Positions 43,764 through 51,017 of a stretch of DNA of 64,000 bases are shown in pieces. Below the pieces are notes generated by a model. The model did not search any database. It was not told where the DNA came from and saw only the letters and a program-made list of their open reading frames with translations. This DNA is from Tsukamurella sp. TY48 (GTDB lineage: Bacteria; Actinomycetota; Actinomycetes; Mycobacteriales; Mycobacteriaceae), in assembly GCF_019656655.1 (NCBI RefSeq), contig NZ_BPMV01000001.1, forward strand, positions 1,612,001-1,676,000, in the 5' to 3' direction. Positions within the stretch are counted from its first letter, which is position 1, and every line of letters starts with the position of its first letter. The translations under genes and the position numbers were made by a program.

Positions 43764-44247
43764 GGTCGGTACTCATCACGGTGACCTCGAAGATGCTGCC
43801 CTCCACCGGGTCCGGGCCGGTGAGCCGGGCGTCGGCGATGAGGCTGTAGCGGGCGCCGCTGGTGGTGGCGAGCGCCCCGGCGATGTCGTCCGCGGCATCG
43901 GCGGTGCACGAGAGCGCGAGGGCGGGCCCCGACCAGCCGAGCCGGGTGGCCCGGCCGAAGACGCGGCAGCCGTCCGCGTTGAGCACCTCGGTGGGCAGCG
44001 TGGGCCGATCGGCGCGCTCGGCCTCCGCGTATTCGGCGGCGGCCCAGTCGATCAGGTCGGGTGCGGCGAGCACCAGCACGGCGTGCAGTTTGTCCGTGTC
44101 CGCGTCGAGCCGGTCGAGCGCCTCGGCGAGCACCTTGCCGATGGCGCCGGGCCAGTTCAGCAGCGTGACGCCGGGGACGGTCGCGGCGAGCGGCTCCCCC
44201 ACCGGCAGCGGCGGTTTGGGCTCGGCCTTCTTCGTGGCGAGGGGCAT
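43753..44247 (-). CDS. Ketosynthase-like half protein, catalytic role unclear
   Basis: A 164-residue protein with no full-length family match that I recognise. Residues about 105-145 (GWSGPALALSCTADAADDIA and following) resemble the nucleophile strand of a ketosynthase: a Cys sits where the condensing Cys lies in the neighbouring gene (ETLVSHACASGGIALALG), but no HxT or GH histidine follows because the protein ends. It could be a chain-length-factor-like partner that completes the short ketosynthase, or a decayed copy. It is translationally coupled to the aldehyde dehydrogenase (TGATG) and overlaps the AMP ligase by 11 bases. The comparison with ketosynthases is tentative. Confidence 0.6.
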   Translation of the reverse strand: MPLATKKAEPKPPLPVGEPLAATVPGVTLLNWPGAIGKVLAEALDRLDADTDKLHAVLVLAAPDLIDWAAAEYAEAERADRPTLPTEVLNADGCRVFGRATRLGWSGPALALSCTADAADDIAGALATTSGARYSLIADARLTGPDPVEGSIFEVTVMSTDHGR

Positions 44248-45461
44248 CAGCGGGCCGCCATCTCGTCAGCGAGGAGGAGGGGCCGCCCCACGGGCGCCGC
44301 GCCCGCGACGGACGCCCAGGACGCCCGGTGTCCCCAGCCGCCGAAGGGCTCGTGCCCCGATTCGGCCTCGAACGGGGTGCGTGCGCCGATCACGCGGGCG
44401 GTGCCCAGGCGTTCCCGGCCGTCGAGCCCGGTCTCGCCGAATCCCCACGCGTACATACCGTCCGCGCGCCGGGCGGGAGTCGACAGCGCCGCCTCGACAT
44501 CGGGGAAGCCGTCGTAGGTCACGAGATCGAAGACCGGCCCGAAGTATTCGGGGATCTCCTCGCCGAGATCGGCGAGGGAGGCCTCGCGCACCACCACGGG
44601 GTGGTGCTCGGGTGCGTCGATCGACCGGCCGCGCCACAGTTCGGGGCGCGGGTACTGCTGCAGCTGCTCGGTGAGGCCGGTCACCGAATCCGTACCGGAC
44701 AGCAACCCGTTCACCAGGCCGGGGGCGGTGCGGTCGCCGGTCGCGGGGATCTGTTCGAGCCGCGCGATCAGCCGGTCGACGAAGGCGGTGCGCACGGCGC
44801 GGTGCACCAGCACCAGATCGGGGCACAGGCAGTCCTCGCCGTTGTTGTACAGGCGGGATTCCACCACCGCGTGCACGGCCAGGTCGAGCTGTTCGGCGCT
44901 CGCATCGGCGCCGATCAGGGCGGGGTTCGGGCCGGCACCGAAGCCGAGGAAGACCGACGGCCGGATCACATCGACCAGCCGCATGCCGTTCTCCGGGCGC
45001 CCGTTGAAGACCACGGCGGCACCGGCCGACAGGTCGGCGAACTCGCGCTGGGAGTAGTCCACGAGGCGGGCGGTGGCGGGGAAGGCCTCCCCCAGGATGT
45101 CGCGGAGCGCGAAGTACTGCGCCTTGCTGCGGGTGGACGGCCGCGCCATCACGTCGTCGAGGTAGAGCGCGGGCAGCAGGACGAACAGCGCGAGGCTGTA
45201 GAGGGTGTTGTTGGCGGGGAGGTACACCCGCAGCGGGGTCGCGGGGTTCGCGAAGGCGTAGCGGTCGGCCTCGACGTCCGCGGTGCGCAGCAGGGCCACG
45301 GCATCGTCGAGTTCGGCCCGGATGCTGGCATCGCCGGCGATCGGCCGCAGGGCCTCGATCACCTGCTCGGCACGCGCCTCGATGACGTCCGCGATCGCGC
45401 CACCGGCGACGGCGGCCGCGGCGGCGCGGGCCTCGAGTACGTCGAACGGCGATGTCGTCAT
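44247..45461 (-). CDS. Aldehyde dehydrogenase-family enzyme
   Basis: A 404-residue member of the aldehyde dehydrogenase superfamily, about 80 residues shorter than usual. The catalytic Cys region is ESRLYNNGEDCLCPDLVLVHR (around residue 220). The downstream Glu-containing segment and the YFGPVFDLVTYDGFPDVEAAL region are typical. The N-terminal NAD-binding half is shortened. In this cluster it could oxidise the aldehyde made by the ThDP enzyme to the acid used by the AMP ligase, or act as an acyl reductase; the former fits better. It overlaps the ketoreductase gene by ATGA and the next gene by TGATG. Confidence 0.8.
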   Translation of the reverse strand: MTTSPFDVLEARAAAAAVAGGAIADVIEARAEQVIEALRPIAGDASIRAELDDAVALLRTADVEADRYAFANPATPLRVYLPANNTLYSLALFVLLPALYLDDVMARPSTRSKAQYFALRDILGEAFPATARLVDYSQREFADLSAGAAVVFNGRPENGMRLVDVIRPSVFLGFGAGPNPALIGADASAEQLDLAVHAVVESRLYNNGEDCLCPDLVLVHRAVRTAFVDRLIARLEQIPATGDRTAPGLVNGLLSGTDSVTGLTEQLQQYPRPELWRGRSIDAPEHHPVVVREASLADLGEEIPEYFGPVFDLVTYDGFPDVEAALSTPARRADGMYAWGFGETGLDGRERLGTARVIGARTPFEAESGHEPFGGWGHRASWASVAGAAPVGRPLLLADEMAAR

Positions 45462-46201
45462 GACACTTCCTCTCGATCGGGGACGGCGTGGTGCGACGGT
45501 GCGTAGGGGACGTGGACGGTGTCGGGCGCGCTGCCGGTGGCGGCGGCGGTGAGCGCCTCGGCCACATCGGCGACGGTGGGCAGGGGCACCCCGGAGCGGA
45601 GCGCGGCCTCGCGGCGCTCCTGTGCGGCCGCGGGTTCCCGCAGGTCCATCAGCAGCGCGGCGGGCGAGCCCTCGACCATGTCGCTGACCACCACCGTGCA
45701 GCGGATCCCGTACTCGGCGCAGCGGTTCCGCACCAGCTGCTCGCCGCGGTGCTTGGATCGCGCCACGCGCCGGTAGGAGTCGAACTCGGGGATCAGGCCG
45801 TACCGGTGCGACTGCAGGCTGGTGGGGAACACCACCCGGCCGGCCGGCCGGAGCCCGCCCACCAGAGCATCGAGCACGGCGACCTGGGCGTCGGCGTTGA
45901 GCAGCTCGGCGTACCCGGGATCGGGCTGTTCCATGCCCCCGGCGGCGTTGAGCACCAGGCCGGTCAGCGGGCCCTCGGCGGCGCGGGTGAGGGTGCGCAG
46001 CCCGTCCTCGGTGGTGATGTCGGCGCGCACCGCCTCGATCCGGGCGCCGGGTGCGGCGGTCCGGGCGCGGGCGCGCACCGTCTCGGCGCGGCGCTCCTTC
46101 TCGCGGTAGCAGAACAGCACGTCGTGGCCGCGGGCGGCGAGCAGGGCCACAGTGGCGGCACCGATTCCGCGCGACCCGCCGGTCACCACCACCGTGCCCA
46201 T
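45458..46201 (-). CDS. SDR-family 3-ketoacyl reductase
   Basis: A 247-residue short-chain dehydrogenase, probably the ketoreductase of the fatty chain cycle. The NADP-binding loop is TVVVTGGSRGIGAATVALLAARG at the N-terminus, followed by LVLNAAGGMEQP. The active-site region differs somewhat from FabG: Ser in VVFPTSLQSHRYG and YRRVARSKHRGE, where Tyr and Lys are spaced wider than the usual YxxxK. A substrate other than standard 3-ketoacyl-ACP is therefore possible. It is coupled to the LanKC stop by TGATG and to the aldehyde dehydrogenase by ATGA. Confidence 0.85.
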   Translation of the reverse strand: MGTVVVTGGSRGIGAATVALLAARGHDVLFCYREKERRAETVRARARTAAPGARIEAVRADITTEDGLRTLTRAAEGPLTGLVLNAAGGMEQPDPGYAELLNADAQVAVLDALVGGLRPAGRVVFPTSLQSHRYGLIPEFDSYRRVARSKHRGEQLVRNRCAEYGIRCTVVVSDMVEGSPAALLMDLREPAAAQERREAALRSGVPLPTVADVAEALTAAATGSAPDTVHVPYAPSHHAVPDREEVS

Positions 46202-48732
46202 CAGAACACCCCCGGCAGCCAGTGCACGGCCGGATCCGCGGCGGCGGCGAGGGCGAGCGCGATCCCGGCGGCGCCGGTGGCGTAGTCGGACGAGGCGCGC
46301 AGCGCGAGCTCGCTCGGTGCGCGCAGCCGGCCGTCGGCGGTGCGGCCGAGGAACGAGGTCACCGCCTCGGCCTGACGGGCGGCCGCCGCGGACGCCTCCG
46401 CGGCGAGCGGTCCCGGGGCGCGGCCCAATTGGGCGGCGGCGGCGAGCCCGCCGGACAGGCCGCGGTACAGCCCGGGCGAGACGCCGACGGCGGCACCGGC
46501 ACCCTGCAGGATGCGGCGCAACTGCTCGTCGGAGACGTCGAGCTGGTCCCGGAGTTCGGCCGCGGCCAGGACGGTTCCGGCGTTGCCCCGGTCGAGGTAG
46601 CCGAGGATGCGGTGCTTGCCGTCGTAGTGGAACAACGCGCCGGACCGGTGCGGCACATAGGAATCCAGTTCCTGGTGCAGCAGCCGGCGGGATACGTCGA
46701 GCAGATCGGGCTTGTCGAGCAGCCGGGCGGCGCGGCCGAGGACCAGGGCCATCCCGGCCCGGCCGTCGAGCAGACCGCCCGCAGGTGCACCGGTGTCGAG
46801 CAGCTCGTCGACCGCGCGGCGGGCGAGCACATCGGCGTACCGCTCCACCTCGTCGCCACCCGAGCCGATGCGGCGTCCGAGGCTCAGCGCCAAGGCGCCG
46901 GCCAGACCGGAACGCAGCCGCAGCGGCGCGGTCTCCGGGTCCAGCACCCGGAGCAGGTGGGCGTACAGGTGGTCGGCGCGGTCGGTGAGCCCGGCCGCCT
47001 CGGCCACCAGGATGTTGCCCGACCAGCCGTCGAGCAGGCCCGCGCCGAGCGCGCCGAAATCGTCGGCGCGGCGGTCGAGCCAGGCGGCGTAGCGCTCGGT
47101 GAGGCCCGACGGTGCGCGGCCGGTCGCGAGGAGGGCGTACGCGGAGCCGGGTGCGCCGGAGCCGAGGGAGACGTCGTGGAAGGGCTGATCGGATTCCGGT
47201 GCGCCGTGGAAGGGTCCGTCGTCGGTCTCCCAGGTCTCCGCGAGGCCGTCGAGCAGCCCGGTGACGGCGGCTCCGGGGTCGATCGGTGCGGCGGGGTCGG
47301 CGCCGAGCCGCGCGCACAGCTCGGTGGCCCAGACCTGGTCGCGGCTCAGGACGCGGCGGGCGTGGTGCACCGACCGGCCCAGTGCGCCCGGCAGGTAGCC
47401 GGCGGTCGCCACGACGGGGTTGTGCAGGTACAGCTCGGTGGCGGCGAGGCCGTAGTCGTCGAGCGCGGTGCCGCGGCGGGCGTCGTCGTAGAAGCCGGTG
47501 GCGCCCACGAACCGTCCGGCGCCCTCCGCGGCATCGATGCGGTGGGCCGCTTCCAGATCGATCAGTCCGAGCTCGCCGTCGGGCCCCACGATCACGTTGC
47601 CCGGATGCAGATCACCCACCACGTGACCGGCGGCGGCGATCTCGTCGACGACGGCGCGCAGGCGGCGCACGGCATCGTCGACGGTGTCGGTGTACGCGGC
47701 GGCGTCCGCCGGTGCGACGGCGGCCCCGGGGGCGCGCAGCAGCAGCGCCGGATGCCGCGCCGCGGCCCACTCCTGGAGAGTGGACCCGGGGATGAATTCG
47801 TATGCCAGGAAGTCGCTTCCGCCCTGGGTGAAGGTCTCGATCACGGTGGGAACCGCGGCCACGTCGGCGAGCGCGGTCATGGTCCGCGCCTGCCGGGCGA
47901 GGCGCTGCGGCGCATCGTCCATCGCCGCGTCGTAGCCGGTGTAGTGGCGCGCCTCCTTGAGCACCACCTCGGTTCCCGAGGTCTCCTCGACCGCGCGGTA
48001 GACGCCGCCGGTGTTGGAGTAGTGCAGGGCGCCGGTGATCCGGTAGCGGCGCTCACCGGTCCGTTCGGCGGGGCGGGGCGGCGGCGCATCGCGCAGGATC
48101 CGGGGCAGCGGCACGCCGGGAACGGTGCGGGGCACCACATCCCGCACGTCCGGGACGAGATCGCCTGCGGTGCTGCGGATCGCGAGCACCGGTTCGCGGT
48201 CGGGACCCGGCGTGTACCGGGCGGTGTAACCGCCGTAGCGCAGGTGCACGATGCTCTCGCCGATGCGGTGGCTGCCCAGTACCCGCGGCCCGGGCACGTC
48301 GCGGTGCAGCTCGACCAGCTCGGCGGCGAGTGCGCTGGGATCGGCGTCGGGGTAGATCACCACTGCCTTCCCGCTGCTCGGCCGTGGCGCGTACTTGCCG
48401 TTGACGGCCCAGACGAATTCGAGCCGGGAGAGCACCTTGAAGGCGACGCCGCGGCGAACGCAGTGTTCGACGGTCCGCGCGATCGCGGTCGCCGCCTCGG
48501 GAACGGCGGGCGCGAGGTGGATCTTCCAGCCCTGCGGTTCGAGTCGATGTCCGGCGGGTGCGAGCACCGTCCACGGCCCCTTGACGGTGCGGGTCCACGT
48601 GGCGGGTACGGCGTCGAGCGGGACGTCACCGCGGGGCAACTCGGGTGAGAAGAGCTCGGGCCGGCGCAGCCGCCACTGCCCGAGGGGACCGTAGAAGGCC
48701 GGATCGGCGAGGGTCGCGAGGTAGTCACGCAT
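46201..48732 (-). CDS. lanKC: Class III lanthipeptide synthetase LanKC
   Basis: An 843-residue three-domain lanthipeptide synthetase. N-terminal lyase-like domain about 1-220; Ser/Thr kinase domain about 230-480 with YSNTGGVYRAVEE (nucleotide loop), VVLKEAR (Lys), VVGDLHPGNVIVG (catalytic Asp about 374) and LGLIDLEAA; C-terminal cyclase-like domain about 530-843 with repeated Gly-rich helices (GLLDGWSGNI, GLLDGRAGMAL, GLYRGLSGGLA). The cyclase lacks the zinc-binding Cys and CHG motif of LanC, which separates class III from class IV. It should phosphorylate and eliminate Ser residues of the precursor and form labionin-type rings. It is coupled to lanD by TGATG. Confidence 0.93.
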   Translation of the reverse strand: MRDYLATLADPAFYGPLGQWRLRRPELFSPELPRGDVPLDAVPATWTRTVKGPWTVLAPAGHRLEPQGWKIHLAPAVPEAATAIARTVEHCVRRGVAFKVLSRLEFVWAVNGKYAPRPSSGKAVVIYPDADPSALAAELVELHRDVPGPRVLGSHRIGESIVHLRYGGYTARYTPGPDREPVLAIRSTAGDLVPDVRDVVPRTVPGVPLPRILRDAPPPRPAERTGERRYRITGALHYSNTGGVYRAVEETSGTEVVLKEARHYTGYDAAMDDAPQRLARQARTMTALADVAAVPTVIETFTQGGSDFLAYEFIPGSTLQEWAAARHPALLLRAPGAAVAPADAAAYTDTVDDAVRRLRAVVDEIAAAGHVVGDLHPGNVIVGPDGELGLIDLEAAHRIDAAEGAGRFVGATGFYDDARRGTALDDYGLAATELYLHNPVVATAGYLPGALGRSVHHARRVLSRDQVWATELCARLGADPAAPIDPGAAVTGLLDGLAETWETDDGPFHGAPESDQPFHDVSLGSGAPGSAYALLATGRAPSGLTERYAAWLDRRADDFGALGAGLLDGWSGNILVAEAAGLTDRADHLYAHLLRVLDPETAPLRLRSGLAGALALSLGRRIGSGGDEVERYADVLARRAVDELLDTGAPAGGLLDGRAGMALVLGRAARLLDKPDLLDVSRRLLHQELDSYVPHRSGALFHYDGKHRILGYLDRGNAGTVLAAAELRDQLDVSDEQLRRILQGAGAAVGVSPGLYRGLSGGLAAAAQLGRAPGPLAAEASAAAARQAEAVTSFLGRTADGRLRAPSELALRASSDYATGAAGIALALAAAADPAVHWLPGVF

Positions 48733-49307
48733 CAGGCGCTCGCCCTCACGTCCGGCGTTCCGGCGAGGGCCGCCTCGATGGCGGGCACGACCTCCCAGAA
48801 GGGCGGCGCCACATGGGAGTCGGCGCCGGTGGAGAGGCTGGGACGCACCACCGGGTCGATCAGGAGCACGTTGTCTCGGGTGGTGAGTCCGGCGAGCGCC
48901 TGCTGCACGGCGGGGTTGCGTTCGGCTCCGGGCGGCAGGTTCGGGGCAACGGCGATGAGGGCATCGGTGCAGTGCAGGGCGTTGAGCATCGGGGTGGCGG
49001 CGTCGAGCCCGGCGAGCCGGCCGATGGTGTGGAGCGTGGCGGGGTAGATCACCACCGCATCGGCGTCGGCGAGCACACCGGTGTGCGGGGCGATCCCCTC
49101 CTCGGCGAAGCCCGGGTCGTCCCATTCGTCGATCGCGACGGTGGATCCCGACAGGGCCGACAAGGCGAGCGGGGAGACGAAGCGGGTGGCGTGACGGCTG
49201 AGCACCACGCGGAGGGTGTCGTCGGATCGGTTGGCGCGGAACCAGCTCACGCCGAGGGGGAGGTGGCAGGCGTTGAGCGCACCGGTTCCGAACAGGACCA
49301 GATGCAC
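48732..49307 (-). CDS. lanD: LanD-type flavoprotein cysteine decarboxylase
   Basis: A 191-residue HFCD-family flavoprotein (EpiD/MrsD/Dfp type) that oxidatively decarboxylates a C-terminal cysteine to an enethiol. Features: LVLFGTGALNACHLP (N-terminal flavin strand), VSPLALSAL, the conserved His in APHTGVLADADAVVIYPATLHTIGRL, and PATLHT in place of PASANT. It is directly downstream of the precursor gene, whose product ends in Cys, and directly upstream of lanKC. The pairing implies an aminovinyl-Cys or avionin ring. GTG 49307 has a clear AAGGGAG ribosome-binding site. Confidence 0.9.
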   Translation of the reverse strand: MHLVLFGTGALNACHLPLGVSWFRANRSDDTLRVVLSRHATRFVSPLALSALSGSTVAIDEWDDPGFAEEGIAPHTGVLADADAVVIYPATLHTIGRLAGLDAATPMLNALHCTDALIAVAPNLPPGAERNPAVQQALAGLTTRDNVLLIDPVVRPSLSTGADSHVAPPFWEVVPAIEAALAGTPDVRASA

Positions 49308-49337
49308 GGCCGACTCCCTTCTGCGCGGATGTTTGGT

Positions 49338-49379
49338 GACGGGCGCTCGGTGGCGTGAACAGCGGGCCGAGCGCCCGTC
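49338..49379 (-). terminator. Strong hairpin between lanA and lanD, probable attenuator
   Basis: GACGGGCGCTCGG (49338-49350) and CCGAGCGCCCGTC (49367-49379) form a perfect 13-bp stem with a 16-base loop. It is 17 bases after the precursor stop codon and about 30 bases before lanD. There is no T-run. Partial termination here would give excess precursor transcript over the enzyme genes, a common layout in lanthipeptide operons. Confidence 0.7.
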
Positions 49380-49395
49380 GCCGGGTGTGGCTGAA

Positions 49396-49491
49396 TCAGC
49401 AGCCGTTGCTCGAGATCGAGGCGAGCAGCTCGGAGGTGGCCGAGTCCGACTCGAACGCCTGCAGGGTGGTGATGTCGGTGACGTCGATCAT
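49396..49491 (-). CDS. lanA: Lanthipeptide precursor peptide (lipolanthine type)
   Basis: A 31-residue peptide, too short for most gene callers, starting at ATG 49491 behind a clear AAAGGA ribosome-binding site. An acidic leader (residues 1-16) contains TTLQAFESD, similar to the LQ-type recognition motif of class III leaders. The C-terminus (residues 25-31) is SISSNGC: Ser25-x2-Ser28-x2-Cys31 is a labionin motif, and because Cys31 is the last residue it is a substrate for LanD. The product would carry a C-terminal avionin. Ser17, Thr19 and Ser20 could also be dehydrated. The leader/core boundary is unknown; residue 16/17 is my guess. It is the first gene of the biosynthetic run. Confidence 0.85.
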   Translation of the reverse strand: MIDVTDITTLQAFESDSATSELLASISSNGC

Positions 49492-49922
49492 CGCGATTCC
49501 TTTCGGATGTTTCTCGAGGCGGCGGGCGGCTTGCCCGCCGACGCGACGCTAACCAGGCCGTGCCCGCGCCCACAATCACCGATTCCCCGGTCCGGCACCG
49601 CGGCCGCCGCCCCTTCCCCGGTACGCCCGTGACCTCCCCTCTCAGCCGAATCGTCACCGGGCGTTCATTTTTCGTTCACCTGAGGCGGGCTCGACAGCGC
49701 CGGTTTTCTACGACGTATGAAAAAGCGGCGTTCCCGCAGCCCGCGGCCCGCACGGGGCAGGCGGGACCGGCTCGGCGGCCGCGCCGAGCCGCCCTCGACG
49801 AGCCTCTCGTTCGCGCGGCTAGTTATCCACCAAAAGTAGGAGTCCAAACGACGAGCACGTGGCGTGGATCACTTTCCGGGGGCAGACTCCGACTGTCCTG
49901 CAACTCCCGACGAAGGGCGACG
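49492..49922. promoter_or_regulatory. 431-base divergent control region of the lipolanthine-type cluster
   Basis: This region separates lanA (minus) from the methyltransferase and exporter genes (plus). A candidate lanA promoter is TTGTGG (49570-49575) and TTAGCG (49547-49552), 17 bases apart on the minus strand. A hairpin GGCGGGC/GCCCGCC (49521-49539) would lie in the lanA leader. CGTTCA occurs twice exactly 11 bases apart (49662-49667 and 49673-49678), with a related CGTCAC at 49652, a layout like SARP-activator sites. GGCTCGGC/GCCGAGCC (49769-49790) is another hairpin. No gene was accepted here. Confidence 0.5.
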
Positions 49923-51008
49923 ATGACCGCGAGCGTGAACCTTCCCTGGCGCGTGGTGGATCCCGAGGAGCGCGAGGGCCGCGGCCTGGTCTTCCCCTCG
50001 GTGGGCGAGTACCCGATCTACGACGCCACCGCCTACGAGGTGATGATGGCCGACCGCTTCCGTGTGGACGCCTTCACGCACGGAATGCGCGCCGCCGTCC
50101 GCCCCGGCGACACCGTGGTCGAGCTGGGCTGCGGCGCCCTGGCCCCGTGGGCGCGGCTCGCCGACGACCTCGGCGCGGGCCGAGTGCTGGCGGTCGAGTA
50201 CCTGCCCGAGGTCCGCGACCGGGCGCGCCGTCTGATCGCCGACGAGGGCCGCTCGCAATCGGTCTCGGTCCTCTCGCCGGACGAGTACCGGGCCTTCACC
50301 GGCCGCGTCGACGTGCTGGTCGCCGAGGTGATCGGCACCATCGGTGGCAGCGAGGGCGCCGCGGAGACCATCGGTTCCGAGGTCGCCCGGATCGACAATC
50401 CCGATCTGATCGTCCTGCCCGGCGGCTGGGAGACCGAGGTCCGCGGATTCAGCTTCGCCCGCACCGCCGCCGGTCAGCCGCCGGCCTTCCCACCCACGGC
50501 CATCCCCTACCTGGAACAACTGCGCGATCTGGCCGGGGCCGATCTCGACCCGCGCCTGTGCGCGGTGGGGCCCTACGTGACCGACGGGCTGCTCACCGAC
50601 GGCGGGGTGATCGAGGTCGGCAGCTACCGGGGCACCCGCGCCGATCACGTCACCACCACCGCGCGGCTGCACGTGACGGCGCCCGGCACGCTCGACTCAC
50701 TGCTGCTCAGCGTGCGCGTCCTGGTGGGAGAGGCGGTGGTGGACAGTCTCACCGAGGAGACCAGCTGGTTCCCGGTGATCGTTCCCCTGCCCGCGCCGGT
50801 CGAGGTGGCGCCGGGCACCGTCGTCGATGTCAGGGCCACATCCCAGCACGGCGCCGGCGGTCACTGCCTGGACTACTCCCTCGCCTGGAGCGTGCATCCC
50901 CCGGATGGGGGACGCACGTCCGGCACCGTCGACGTACCGTGGCGGGCGAGTGGCCTGGGCACCAATCCCCTGACCCGGAGGCTTCTCGTCGAGTCCGCCC
51001 AGCAGTAG
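49923..51008 (+). CDS. PRMT-like guanidine N-methyltransferase
   Basis: A 361-residue S-adenosylmethionine-dependent methyltransferase with the layout of protein arginine methyltransferases. The N-terminal YDATAYEVMMADRFRVDAF resembles the PRMT motif before the core; VVELGCGALAPWARLADDLG is AdoMet motif I; and LVAEVIGTIGGSEG carries two glutamates nine residues apart (Glu135 and Glu144), the double-E loop that grips a guanidinium group. A beta-barrel-like C-terminal half follows. Microvionin carries a bis-methylated guanidino fatty acid, so this enzyme probably methylates that group here. It has an AAGGG ribosome-binding site. The exporter genes follow 9 bases later. Confidence 0.75.
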   Translation: MTASVNLPWRVVDPEEREGRGLVFPSVGEYPIYDATAYEVMMADRFRVDAFTHGMRAAVRPGDTVVELGCGALAPWARLADDLGAGRVLAVEYLPEVRDRARRLIADEGRSQSVSVLSPDEYRAFTGRVDVLVAEVIGTIGGSEGAAETIGSEVARIDNPDLIVLPGGWETEVRGFSFARTAAGQPPAFPPTAIPYLEQLRDLAGADLDPRLCAVGPYVTDGLLTDGGVIEVGSYRGTRADHVTTTARLHVTAPGTLDSLLLSVRVLVGEAVVDSLTEETSWFPVIVPLPAPVEVAPGTVVDVRATSQHGAGGHCLDYSLAWSVHPPDGGRTSGTVDVPWRASGLGTNPLTRRLLVESAQQ

Positions 51009-51017
51009 GGAGCTCCG

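Noticed and set aside
46202-47317. In-frame upstream extension of the ketoreductase into lanKC
   Set aside because: The extension is an out-of-frame reading of lanKC; the SDR begins at ATG 46201, coupled to the lanKC stop.
46201-48732. Class IV (LanL) or class II (LanM) lanthipeptide synthetase
   Set aside because: There is no LanM dehydratase domain, and the cyclase part lacks the zinc-binding Cys and CHG residues required in LanL; class III fits best.
49665-49847. A 60-residue minus-strand frame in the lipolanthine control region, considered as a second precursor
   Set aside because: It starts with TTG without a ribosome-binding site, is very Arg/Pro-rich, and lacks the Ser/Cys core pattern.
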